Made by a program: the position numbers and the translations under genes
Origin: Lojkania enalia
Taxonomy: Eukaryota > Ascomycota > Dothideomycetes > Pleosporales
DNA length: 64,000 bases
NCBI GenBank assembly: GCA_010094045.1
Contig: ML986695.1
Coordinates: 82,643-146,642, forward strand
Direction: 5' to 3'
Notes under the pieces: generated by a model
What the model was told of the DNA's origin: nothing
The model's input: the letters and a program-made list of their open reading frames with translations, nothing else
Database searches by the model: none
Shown here: positions 45,346 through 56,303 of the stretch, in pieces
Position numbering within the stretch: the first letter of the stretch is position 1
Layout: every line of letters begins with the position of its first letter

Positions 45346-48051
45346 CTACCCCCCTCCTTATAGGCTAATAGTCCCTATCTACGCTAGTTCGGGAGGGAAT
45401 TAGAGCTGTTATAGATAGGTTCTAGTATAAAGAAATTTCTTTAAGGAGGTATTTACTAGTAAGAGCTAATACGTGTAGTTACCTATAGAGATACGTTTAT
45501 TAACATAATATTAAGTAAGGTTTTTACGGTAAGTGTAATTAACCTATATATTAGTTAGTAACTACTATTATAACGGTTTATTAATATTGCAATTTCGTCG
45601 CGTATAGTAATAAGCGTTTACTAGCCTTAGTATATTACTAAGATACTATTAACTAAGCTTTCTTAACTAAATAATAACTTCTACTCTATACGTATTATTA
45701 CGCGTCCTTAGTACCGTTAATTATTAAAGTATTACTAATACCTTATAGAAAAAATTAATTAATATACTATTCTGCCCGCCTTCTAGAGCCTTTTTAGAGG
45801 CTTTCTAAGTTATCTACCTTTAAGCTATATACGTACTCGCCCGTAGGTAGTATATAATATTTACCTTTTAGTCTCTAAGATTAAAAAAATGCGAGTATTA
45901 TACCTTATAAAATAAAAAGTACAACCCTATATAAATCGCATCTAATACTAGTAGGGTATTTACTACTAATATACTTATAGATCCCCTCCTACTATAAAGA
46001 GGAGTTTCTAGTCCTCCGGGGCTATCTTAAACTGTAGATAGTAGCCTAATACGTAGAAGATAAGGAGGATAAAAAGGTAGCCTTTAAGGCTATTTTAGAG
46101 TCTACTTATAGTCTAGCGCTTATAGCCTAGGTTGTAAAGAGTTAGAAAGATAGCCTTCTTATAGCTAGTATCTAGGTAGCTTTATTCTACTAGGGTACTA
46201 AGTTGTTCTATCGGGTTTTAGCCCTAAAAGCTCTAGTATCTAGCCTTTAAGCTGATATTACAGCACTTTTAGGCGGCTAAAGATAAGATAGGGAAGGTTT
46301 AGAGGGAGTCTAGAAGGAAAGAAGGGGAAGAAAAGTAGAGGAGGAGAGAACTAGGGAGATATCTAATAGCCTACTATTAAACCCTCCGAATTCTATAGAA
46401 AAGTAATTTCGGGCCTATATTTTAGTTTTTAAATCTACTACTTAACTCTTATATATTATTATCTACTAGGTAATCTATATTCTCTATACTATCCTTATAT
46501 ACCTTAATCTATTTAGTTAGGGCTTTTAGAGGTTCTAGCTAATTTAGATACTTATTATAAAAAGCTCTTAGCTTATAAGACGAACCTATAAAATTTAAGG
46601 CTTTATACTAGACTAGATTAAGATTATATCCTACCCATTTTATACAGTATTTAAGAGTCTTATAATATAGCTTACTAGCTAGTATTTCCTTAACCTCCTA
46701 CTCTTCTACCCCCTTAATAGCGATAGCGGGTGGTTTTAGAGCTTTTTACTCTAGTAGAGGGTCCTAGGGGTTCTTATATAGCAGGTTTAGTATAAAGATA
46801 TTATATATTCTCAACCTTAAGGGTAGCTATAGATAGTATAAGTTTCTAACCTATTCTAGTACTTTAAAAGAGCCCTCCTATTAATTAGATAGCTTTCAGC
46901 TTAATCTCTAGACTATAAGATTCTTAGTATTTAGGTAGACTATATTACTAATCTACTAATTAATTAGTCGCTAGTAATAGTTAATAATAGATTATATACG
47001 ATCCTAAGCCTTCTTAATATTAGCCTTTACAGTTTCCTAAGCTGTATATATATAAGTTACTAGAGCTAAAGTATTTTTATAATTTAATTTATCTATTATA
47101 GTAATAGGATTAATAGAATATTTCCAATCCTAACTCTAATAGGGCTTAAATCTATATAGAATCTAATATAGGGATATTCTAATAGTTATATAAAGTAGAA
47201 TCGCTTATACTCGGTCGATTATAGGTAATAGAGAACTCTAGTTATTCTAATAGAAGAATACGAAAGAGCGCAGTCTCTAATTAATATACTTATTTATAAT
47301 CTCTATCTATCTGTTAGTTTCTTTATAATAAGTAGTAAATAGTTTAATCTTTATACTTAAGATATAATAGAATTCGGACTAGAAATTAGATATAAATTAA
47401 GGTCTTTAGTTTAAAATAATAGTTTTAGGTATATAGTTAAAGCGGTACACCTATTAAATAAATAATTTAGCTATTCCCCGTACGTTAATTATATAATAGT
47501 AGAGAATAGATATAACTTGTTTAGATAGGTGATTAATTACTACTATAATCTAATTATATCTAGACTTATCTATAGAAAAATTCTTAAAGTTAATATATAG
47601 ATACTATATTAGTTAATTTAGTATAGGAAGTAGGTAGATAAAACCTAGGGTTTAGGTTTATATTAGATAAGTTTTATAATATAAAATACAATTCTATATA
47701 TATTATTTATAAGTAGTCTTTATACCCTTCTAGTAGTACTTCTAGGATAGTAACTAATAGATTTTAGTAGCGCTTAGGTATGCGGAGGATACTTAGTTAT
47801 AAGTCTCTTATATAAGTTATATATAAAAGCCTGAATCTAATAGAATATATAAGTAATTATTATAGAGGAGTAGTCTATTCTCTATCTAATACTTATAGGG
47901 TAAAAGTATACGTTCCTATATAAAGAAGGCTCGGTTTTTTTATAGTAATATATTAATTAACTCTAGAGAGTCTAGTAATATAACCTACTTCTAGCCTTTA
48001 ATAATATTTAGTATAGCCGTTTAAGTTGTTATTTAAATAATATAGGACTAG
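45067..48051 (-). mobile_element. Degenerate Ty3/gypsy chromovirus, minus orientation (left arm of palindrome)
   Basis: Inverted copy of 49165-52149, with matching LTR, chromodomain region (about 46575-46700) and integrase region (about 47280-47600) on the minus strand. The copy ends at the N run at 48052. Copies differ mainly by transitions, and this arm keeps more GC than the right one. All frames carry stops; not functional. Confidence 0.8.
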
Positions 48052-48771
48052 NNNNNNNNNNNNNNNNNNNNNNNNNNNNNNNNNNNNNNNNNNNNNNNNN
48101 NNNNNNNNNNNNNNNNNNNNNNNNNNNNNNNNNNNNNNNNNNNNNNNNNNNNNNNNNNNNNNNNNNNNNNNNNNNNNNNNNNNNNNNNNNNNNNNNNNNN
48201 NNNNNNNNNNNNNNNNNNNNNNNNNNNNNNNNNNNNNNNNNNNNNNNNNNNNNNNNNNNNNNNNNNNNNNNNNNNNNNNNNNNNNNNNNNNNNNNNNNNN
48301 NNNNNNNNNNNNNNNNNNNNNNNNNNNNNNNNNNNNNNNNNNNNNNNNNNNNNNNNNNNNNNNNNNNNNNNNNNNNNNNNNNNNNNNNNNNNNNNNNNNN
48401 NNNNNNNNNNNNNNNNNNNNNNNNNNNNNNNNNNNNNNNNNNNNNNNNNNNNNNNNNNNNNNNNNNNNNNNNNNNNNNNNNNNNNNNNNNNNNNNNNNNN
48501 NNNNNNNNNNNNNNNNNNNNNNNNNNNNNNNNNNNNNNNNNNNNNNNNNNNNNNNNNNNNNNNNNNNNNNNNNNNNNNNNNNNNNNNNNNNNNNNNNNNN
48601 NNNNNNNNNNNNNNNNNNNNNNNNNNNNNNNNNNNNNNNNNNNNNNNNNNNNNNNNNNNNNNNNNNNNNNNNNNNNNNNNNNNNNNNNNNNNNNNNNNNN
48701 NNNNNNNNNNNNNNNNNNNNNNNNNNNNNNNNNNNNNNNNNNNNNNNNNNNNNNNNNNNNNNNNNNNNNNN
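48052..48771. other. Assembly gap (720 N)
   Basis: An uninterrupted run of N between the two inverted chromovirus copies. The right copy reaches about 393 bp further inward (48772-49164) than the left. Confidence 1.
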
Positions 48772-51700
48772 CTCTATAGCGTTTTATAGTAAGATTCTAT
48801 CCGGTTTAAAACTGAACTAGAAGATTTATAATAAAAAACTATTCGCAATTATTACTATATTTAAGTAATAGAGGGTAGAATTTACTTTAGTAGCTACTAG
48901 AACTCTAATATATACTAATTATCGCTTACTCGAATATTTTATAACTATAAAGGTACTTAATACTTATTAAATTTATTAGACTAAAGAATTAGCTTAATAT
49001 TAGTTTTAAATCGAGTATACTCTAAATAAAAATAATATTAGAGTAGATATCTTTAGTTATTATAAATAAGATATAGAAAACTTAAAAGTAGCTTAAACTA
49101 ATAACTAGTTAAGAGTCCTATTTAGACTATATTAATTTTACCCCTAAATTAATACTAAATTAGCCTAGTCTTATATTACTTAAATAATAACTTAAGCGGC
49201 TATACTAAACGTTATTAAAGGCTAAGAGTAGGTTATATTACTAGACTCTCTAGAGTTAATTAATATATTACTATAGAAAAACTAAACCTCCTTTATATAG
49301 GAATATATACTTCTACTCTATAAGTATTAGATAGAAAATAGACTACTCCTCTATAATAATTACTTATATATTCTATTAGATTTAGACCTTTATATATAAC
49401 TTATATAAGAGGCTTATAACTAAATATCCTCCGCACACCTAAACGCTACTAAAACCTATTAGTTACTATTCTAGAAATATTACTAGAAGAGTATAAAGGC
49501 TACTTATAAATAATATATATAGAATTATATTCTATACTATAAAGCTTATCTAATATAAATCTAAACCTTAGGTTTTATCTACTTACTTTCTATACTAAAT
49601 TAACTAATATAGTATCTATATATTAACTTTAAGAATTTTCCTATAGATAAGTCTAGATATAATTAGATTATAGTAGTAATTAATCGCCTATCTAAATAAG
49701 CGGTATCTATTCTCTACTATTATATAATTAACATATAGAGAATAGCTGAATTATTTATTTAATAGATATACCGCTTTAGCTATATATCTAAAACTATTAT
49801 TTTAGACTAAGAATCTTAGTTTATATCTAGTTTCTAGTCCGAATTCTACTATATCTTAGGTATAAAGATTAAACTATCTACTACTTATTATAAAAAGATT
49901 AATAGATAGATAGAGATTATAAATAAGTATATTAATTAGAGACTACGCTCTTTTATATCCTTCTACTAAAATAACTAGAGTTCTCTATTACCTATAATTA
50001 ACTAAGTATAAGTAACTCTACCCTATATAACTATTAGAATATTCCTATATTAGATTTTATATAGATTTAAACCCTATTAAAGTTAGGATTAGAAATATTC
50101 TATTAATCCTATTACTATAATAGATAAATTAAATTGTAAGAATACCTTAGCTCTAGTAACTTATATATATATAGCCTAGGAAACTATAAAGGCTAATATT
50201 AAGAAGGTTTAAGATTATATATAATCTATTATTAACTATTACTAATAACTAATTAATTAGTAGATTAGTAATATAGTCTACCTAAATACTAAGAATTTTA
50301 TAGTCTAGAGACTGAGCTGAAAGCTATCTAATTAATAGGAGGGCCCTTTTAAAGTACTAGAATAGATTAGAAACTTATACTATTTATAGCTACCCTTAGA
50401 ATTAAAAATATATAATATCTTTATATTAAACCTACTATATAAAAACTTCTAAAACCCTCTACTAGAGTAAAAAGCTCTAAAACCACCCGCTATCGCTATT
50501 AAGAGGGTAGAAGAGTAGGAGGTTAAGGAAATACTAGTTAGTAAGCTATATTATAAAACTTTTAAATATTATATAAAATAGGTAGAATATAATCTAGATT
50601 TAGTCTAGTATAAAGTCTTAAATTTTATAGGTTTATTTTATAAGCTAAAAACTTTTTATAATAAGTATCTAAATTAACTAGAACCTTTAAAAGCTTTAAC
50701 TAAATAGATTAAAATATATAAAAATAGTATAGAGAATATAAATTATCTAGTAGATAATAATATATAAGAGTTAAGTAGTAGATTTAAAAACTAAAGTATA
50801 GGCCTAAAATTACTCTTCTATAGAATTTAGAGGGTCTAATAGTAGGCTGTTAAATACCTCTCTAATTCTCTCCTCTTCTACTCTTCTTTCTTTTCTTTCC
50901 CTCTAGACTCCCCTTAAACCTTCTCTACCTTATTTTTAGCCGCTTAAAAGCGCTGCGATATTAGCTTAAAAGTTAGATATTAGAGCTTTTAAAGCTGAAA
51001 CCTAATAGAGTAATTTAATACTCTAGTAGAATAAAGCTATTTAGATACTAGCCGTAAAAAGGCTATCTTCCTAACTCTTTACAACCTAGGCTATAAGTAC
51101 TAGACTATAAGTAGATTCTAAAATAGTTTTAAAGGCTACTTTTTTATCTTTCTTATCTTCTATATATTAGACTACTATTTATAGTTTAAGATAGCTCTAG
51201 AGGACTAGAAACTCCTCCTTATAGTAGAAGAGGATCTATAAATACGTTAGTAATAAGTATTTTACTAATATTAGATATAATTTATATAGGGTTATACTTT
51301 TTATTTTATAAGATATAATACTCGTATTTTTTTAATTTTAGAGATTAAAAGATAAATATTATATACTACCTATAGGCGAGCGTGTATATAGCTTAAAAGT
51401 AGATAATTTAAAAGGCCTCTAAAGAAGCTTTAGAAGGTAGATAGAGTAGTATATTAATTAATTTTTTCTATAAAGCGTTAATAATACTTTAATAATTAAT
51501 AGTTCTAGAGATACACAATAATATATATAGAGTAGAAGTTATTATTTAGTTAAGAAAGCTTAGTTAACAGCAATCTAGTAATATATTAAAGCTAGTAAAT
51601 ACTTATTACTATACGCGACAAAATTGCAATATTAATAAACTATTATAATAGTAGTTACTAGCTAATATATAGGTTAATTATATTTACTGTAAAAACCTTA

Positions 51701-52149
51701 CTTAATATTATATTAATAAATATATCTCTATAAATAACCACATATATTAACTTTTACTAGTAAATATCTTTTTAAAGAAATTTCTTTATATTAGAACCTA
51801 TCTATAATAGTTTTAATTCCCTTCTGAACTAGTATAGATAGAAACTATTAGCCTATAAGAAGGAGGGTAGTATAATAATATAAAGAAATCGTTTTATAAA
51901 AAACTTTATATATAATCTTATCCTAAAACTTTTTACTTATCTTATTCTACCTTTAATTCTACCCCTTTTCCCTTCTATATATAGTTATATACTCTCTTAT
52001 AAATAGCTTAATAGTTCTTCTATATCCTTTTATATAAGGTCTATAAGTATTAATAGAATTTCTAGGTTCTTAAACTCCTATATACTTTTATATACCTCTA
52101 AGTAGATTTGTACTATATTTAGACCTATTATCTTACCTATACTATTATA
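48772..52149 (+). mobile_element. Degenerate Ty3/gypsy chromovirus, plus orientation (right arm of palindrome)
   Basis: In order on the plus strand, read through stops: RNase H tail (IYTNYRLLEYFITIKVLN, about 48910-49050), integrase core (IIVVINRLSK about 49660; LGIKIKLSTTYY about 49860), chromodomain (KLYYKTFKY, about 50540-50640), then a purine tract (AAGAAGGAGGG, 51857-51867) and LTR. This order is that of Ty3/gypsy chromoviruses. The 5' half (gag, protease, most RT) is not in the window and could lie in the gap. Not functional. Confidence 0.85.
51871..52149 (+). repeat. 3' LTR of right chromovirus copy
   Basis: Starts directly after a purine tract with TATAATAATA and ends ...CTATTATA; in a less mutated copy the ends would be TG...CA. 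Matches 45067-45345 inverted. Strongly AT-shifted. Confidence 0.65.
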
Positions 52150-52530
52150 GTAATTAGAAGAAGTAATTAAATATAAAATATATAAAAGAAAGTATATTTA
52201 ATATAGTAGTATAATATTATATAATAAAGAATTTTTATATATAGCTACTAAAATATTTATAAATTTTTAACTCTTTAAGAAAACTTATAATACTAATATT
52301 TAAAAAAGAGTTTAACTAGTTTAATACTACTATAATAACTATAGTAAGATTAGATATAATACTTATATATACTAAAAGAATAGTAGAGAAAATTCTAAAT
52401 TAAATAAAAATATATTATATATAGAAATTTTTATTAATATTAAATAAATTAACCTTTTATATATAGTATTTATTATACTAAAAAAATAGCCGTTTTAATA
52501 GAATAGCTACTTTAATAGTAGAATATATTA
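52150..52530 (+). mobile_element. 3' part of interrupted pogo-like transposon
   Basis: Continues the element of 43677-45066 on the other side of the chromovirus pair: it aligns with the inverse of 42566-42970 and ends with a terminal repeat (AATAGCCGTTTTAATAG...). About 65-70 bp of the element seem to be missing at the insertion point, and no clear target duplication is seen. Confidence 0.7.
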
Positions 52531-52556
52531 GTAGAATTAGATATAATATATAAATA

Positions 52557-52838
52557 TATTAGATAGATAGATCTATTTCTTTTAAATTAAATATAAATAT
52601 TTAGAATATTTTTTAGATAATTTTAATAATAGTTTAACTAGTTAAAGTTAGTAAATTTAAAATACTAAGAAATTTTAGCTTATTTAATAATACTTTATAT
52701 TAGATAGATAGATCTACTTTCTTTACGTTAAATATAAGTACTTAGTATTTTTTTTGATAATTCTAATAATAGTTCAACTAGTTGAAGTTGGTAGGTTTAG
52801 AATGCCAAGAAAATTTGGCTCACTCGATGGTGCTTTAC
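52557..52838 (+). repeat. 141-bp tandem duplication across the AT-block edge
   Basis: Copy A 52557-52697 and copy B 52698-52838 start with the same TATTAGATAGATAGATCTA. In the second half copy B reads GGCTCACTCGATGGTGCTT where copy A reads AGCTTATTTAATAATACTT: almost every difference is G to A or C to T in copy A. Copy B merges into normal GC-balanced DNA. Confidence 0.85.
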
Positions 52839-53568
52839 GTTATGGGAGAAGAGCCTTTACATACGAAATATCACGTGACTATCACATGATTTGGATCCGC
52901 CCATATTCCAACACAAGGAGGGCACGCATACCTGTGGTATGCAGCAAGACACTTCCTTGCGGATAGACTCATACCGAAGCCCAAAAGCTTTATGTGCATA
53001 TACAGGGCAGTCAGACAGCCCGCCCATTGCATTGACACTAGGCTGTCGGTATTCGGCGGGGGTGCACCTAGGTTCCCCCTTGGGATGGATTAACCGGCTT
53101 AGACGCGCCGGTTAGTCCCGGGACATGCAATCAAGATACCAAGAGGGATCGCTGCAGCTGGGCCAGCCGAAGGCCTCTCTGAGGCTCGCTTGCGCGGGCT
53201 GCTTTTCCGTCAAACTGCTTGGCTGTCTGAAAACGCGCGCCTACATATGTAGCGCTCCGCTACAAAGGTAATTGAAAGCTGTGCCTCTTACGTGGTGGTA
53301 CCTCTGCCTGCTCGGTGCGTCCAGACCGCCATCACAGTGCGTACACAATATGCCCAGTGTGCCACGTAGGCGCGGGGTGTGACTAGCCCATGCGCAAGTA
53401 AACGCCGAGGGGTCGGATCGGCGCCAGACAACAGATTTGGAGTCCTTGACATATATTCATTAACGTGGCTGCTTGACTACTTTAATCATTCTAGCAAAAA
53501 CGCAGGTGCCAACGCTCAAGGTACGCGTCTCCGGAAGTCATTGCCCTGATACGCACTTGCGCTAACCT
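52839..53568. other. GC-balanced island, left part, no supported gene
   Basis: Normal-composition DNA upstream of the Nudix gene. Frames at 52754-52966 and 52891-53115 lack motifs. A small hairpin (AACCGGC...GCCGGTT) lies near 53090-53112. No RNA gene was recognised. Confidence 0.4.
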
Positions 53569-54105
53569 ATGCAACGAAAGATGGCTTCTACAAACAAACA
53601 ACTTCACTTCTCGGATGCTTTTGCCATTAGCTGTGGCACAGCCACTATCGATGTGGACCGATCCAAGGTCCTGCTTATCCATTGGCGTAAAACTGGCGAA
53701 TACTTCCTTCCGAAAGGTCGAAAGGATATTGGCGAATCGCTGGACCAAACCGCCTTGCGCGAAACATATGAGGAAACCGGCATTCCTGTCCAGCTTCTCC
53801 CTGTCGAGATGAAGACCCTCGCTACAGTTCCCGCCAATTCTACGCGCCCCGACGAAACCAAGCTCTTCACTGAGCCAATTGCTGTCGCACAACGTGTTAC
53901 CGAAGGAAAGCTGAAGTTAATCTTTTGGTATGTCGCTCAAGGCGACTCCACGAAAGTTCGGGTGGAAGGGACTCAGCAGGAGAACGAGGAGTTTGACACA
54001 GTTTGGGTCACTTTCGACAGAGTGGCCTCTACACTTTCATTTGATGACGATCGACAGATTGCGAATAAAGCAATTCAACTAGCACAGCGGCCGCAGGGAC
54101 AGTAA
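53569..54105 (+). CDS. Nudix hydrolase-domain protein
   Basis: A single-exon plus frame of 178 aa; the ATG at 53581 (MASTNKQLHFSD) is an equally good start and would give 174 aa. The Nudix box G-x5-E-x7-RE-U-x-EE-x-G-U is complete at residues 50-72 (G50, E56, R64, E65, E68, E69, G71, I72: GRKDIGESLDQ...RETYEETGI). The upstream strand (TIDVDRSKVLLIHW) and PLKG-like FLPKG entry are typical. The family hydrolyses nucleoside diphosphates linked to another group, using Mg2+ held by the box glutamates. Size and the Lys-Gly entry resemble diadenosine- or diphosphoinositol-polyphosphate hydrolases, but the substrate is not certain. The gene looks intact although it sits in an island of about 2.9 kb between two mutated blocks. 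Confidence 0.9.
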   Translation: MQRKMASTNKQLHFSDAFAISCGTATIDVDRSKVLLIHWRKTGEYFLPKGRKDIGESLDQTALRETYEETGIPVQLLPVEMKTLATVPANSTRPDETKLFTEPIAVAQRVTEGKLKLIFWYVAQGDSTKVRVEGTQQENEEFDTVWVTFDRVASTLSFDDDRQIANKAIQLAQRPQGQ

Positions 54106-54312
54106 CTTGTATCAGTGGTAGCGATTCTCCGAACGTACATGTAACAATACGAATGTCCGCCTTACACCATTCATTTAAAAGTAACCATTCCATCCACGGC
54201 ACCCAACCCCTCCGAATTTGAAAGCAGGGGGTTCGTCAAATATCGTTTTGGTAAAACCGCCACTATCAATCTAGTGAAGGAACAAAGGCAAGTGTATTTT
54301 ACTTGCGGTAAG

Positions 54313-55366
54313 TTACTCAATCTCCTCAAGTCGGCGGAGCTCTTCTGCTCTAGATCGTGGCTCCGAGGGCATTCTCAACGCCCATTCCATGCTGAGACGC
54401 TTGTAATCCTTAACCAATCTGAGTTCGTTGTAGGGCACCAACCTGCTTATCCATTCCAAGTCATCGGTCTTAACCCCAATAGCCTCTATCCACATACGCC
54501 TAAATTCGTTGGGTGTAAACCGTTCGCCTTTACCTTCTATCTTTACGGAGTATATCGTACTTGTTTCCTCTTTACCCACTTGTCGTCCCCAGATCAGGCC
54601 ACCAGGTTTGGTTAAGGCAAGGACTCGGAGAAAGGCGATTTGGTTATTGTAATCAAATAGGTGGACGACGTTAGTAGAATATACATACTCAAACCGCGCC
54701 CGCAGATTTAAGTACCGCTTAAAAAAACCAGGATCTAGAACATCAGCTGCGATGAAGGTAATCGGAAACGCTTTTATAGGCTGATTGTACAGCGAAAGGC
54801 CGATAGTAAAGAATTCTGACAAGAGTTAGGGGGTCCCTTACGTAGGAAAAGATAGCGACTTACTGCTCTCACGGTCGATGGCAGTAATTTAGGACGCAGG
54901 AAACCCGTCATGGATAAGTTGGCGTATATCACTTCCAACGCAACACCCGACATCGGCAAAGTTAGTAGAATTACCTCGCCCTCTAACCTCAGAAAGGATT
55001 TTCTGATAAGAAAAGTGTCGCTCTATTCTAGATTCTACGAAAATGTATTCGGTAATGCAAGTATATACCGCAACCTTTAATTTATGCGTTGCTAACATGC
55101 GCCTTTGAATGTGCAAGCCACAAATACATGGACAGGACGGAAACCCAGTCAATTCGAAAACCAAATGAAGCAAAAAGGTGACGGATTGGGAAAACTGTAT
55201 ATATACTTATCTTGCGAGCTGCATTGTGCGCTGCGCTTATTCTGTCCAACACCTGAAGTTCCGATTCCCCTGGACTGGCTGAAAAGCGCCGATGCAATTT
55301 CATAGTATCGTCTTTTCGATGGAGGAGGAGAATACTATTGTCTAGTCCGGGTATAATCGACGTCAA
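54313..55366 (-). pseudogene. Decayed SAM-dependent methyltransferase (fungal type)
   Basis: The minus strand carries pieces of one methyltransferase. A first piece at 55366-55211 ends CGCAAG followed by ATAAGT, a donor that looks like GTAAGT with G to A. A second piece, about 55090-54864, contains the SAM loop FADVGCCVGSDIRQL but hits TAA at 54889-54891 ten codons before a good donor (GTAAGT, 54863). A 48-bp intron to 54816 (TTGTCAG) is followed by a third piece, 54815-54313, reading ITFIAADVLDP, VVHLFDYNNQIAFL, KPGGLIWGRQVG and NEFRRMWIEA. The order fits methyltransferases often found in fungal secondary-metabolite loci. The stop and the lost donor are both explained by transition mutations. 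An alternative first-intron structure cannot be excluded; the TAA remains in any version I could build. Confidence 0.7.
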
Positions 55367-55620
55367 AAATAAATCCCTAAGTTGCGTAGGAGATGGCCTC
55401 TGTCTAGATTCCAGTTAGAGCATAAGCCGGCTATTATAAAGAGCCTCATCGATGGCTTTGTCTGCGTCTTTCGCTTTGGTTTTTTCTATTAGAGGTTAAG
55501 CGTGAAGTATAAATCCACAGATAAGCTTCAGCAGGCGCTTTTTAAGTCAAGCTTCGAGAGCAAGTGGTATCTGGGCCCGTTAGAGGCGTATCAATAACAA
55601 AACCCCTTCCGTAAAATCAT
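55367..55620. other. GC-balanced island, right edge
   Basis: Upstream region of the methyltransferase remnant grading into AT-rich DNA. A short plus-strand frame near 55500-55597 (KYKSTDKLQQALFKSSF, then WYLGPLEAYQ) looks protein-like but is too short to call. Confidence 0.35.
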
Positions 55621-56303
55621 AATAATATACTAGCAGATAAGGTTTAGTATAAAGCTAACACCTTATAATAGTTCATCGATTTTGCTACGCTGCATGCACG
55701 CTAACACTATATAATAGGCTGATCAATCGACGGATCTTACTACACCCTTATAGGTTATAAAAATTGATTAACGTAATAAAAGTCTATATTATATATATAC
55801 TAATAGTTAAAAGGTCTAAAGCTAATATATATATAATCTAAAAGAAAAATAACTAATAGTTAATAGCTAGAGTAGATATTATAAAATGTTTTCTTATTAG
55901 CTTTAATTAATTTTAAAAGACTACTCTTTAATATTTTTAAATTTAACTAGTTTTACTAGTATATTATTTTATTTTAATATTTCTATTATAAAAATTAGAG
56001 TATATTCTTAACTATATTATATATAGTTAAATATTTAGATATTATTAATATATAATATAAAATACTATTAAGTAAACTACTCTATTAAATAAGTTAAAAC
56101 TTTTTAGTAGTAAATATAATAACTATAATATATAATACTTTAATACTTATAAAAAGATAATATTTAGTAAGAAAATAGAATTAAGTTTATCTTTTAAATA
56201 TATAAAGCTAGCTAATTTTAAAGTCTATAAGCTACTACTAATATATTTAATATATTATAACTAACTCTATAATAAAAATATAAAAGAACTTTTATATATA
56301 CTA

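Larger units (their letters stand above)
41500..52760. repeat. AT-rich, RIP-like block of nested transposon copies (block 1)
   Basis: The composition is dominated by TA, TAT and AAT steps, and open frames of more than about 60 codons disappear although transposase and reverse-transcriptase similarity is still readable through stop codons. Transposon copies in this block differ mostly by C/T and G/A. This is the pattern expected from repeat-induced point mutation in Pezizomycotina. 41500-42250 contains unassigned AT-rich sequence. No host gene is visible. Confidence 0.85.

Noticed and set aside
41500..52760. Mitochondrial or centromeric DNA because of very low GC
   Set aside because: Recognisable transposase, RNase H, integrase and chromodomain remnants with transition differences between copies explain the composition.
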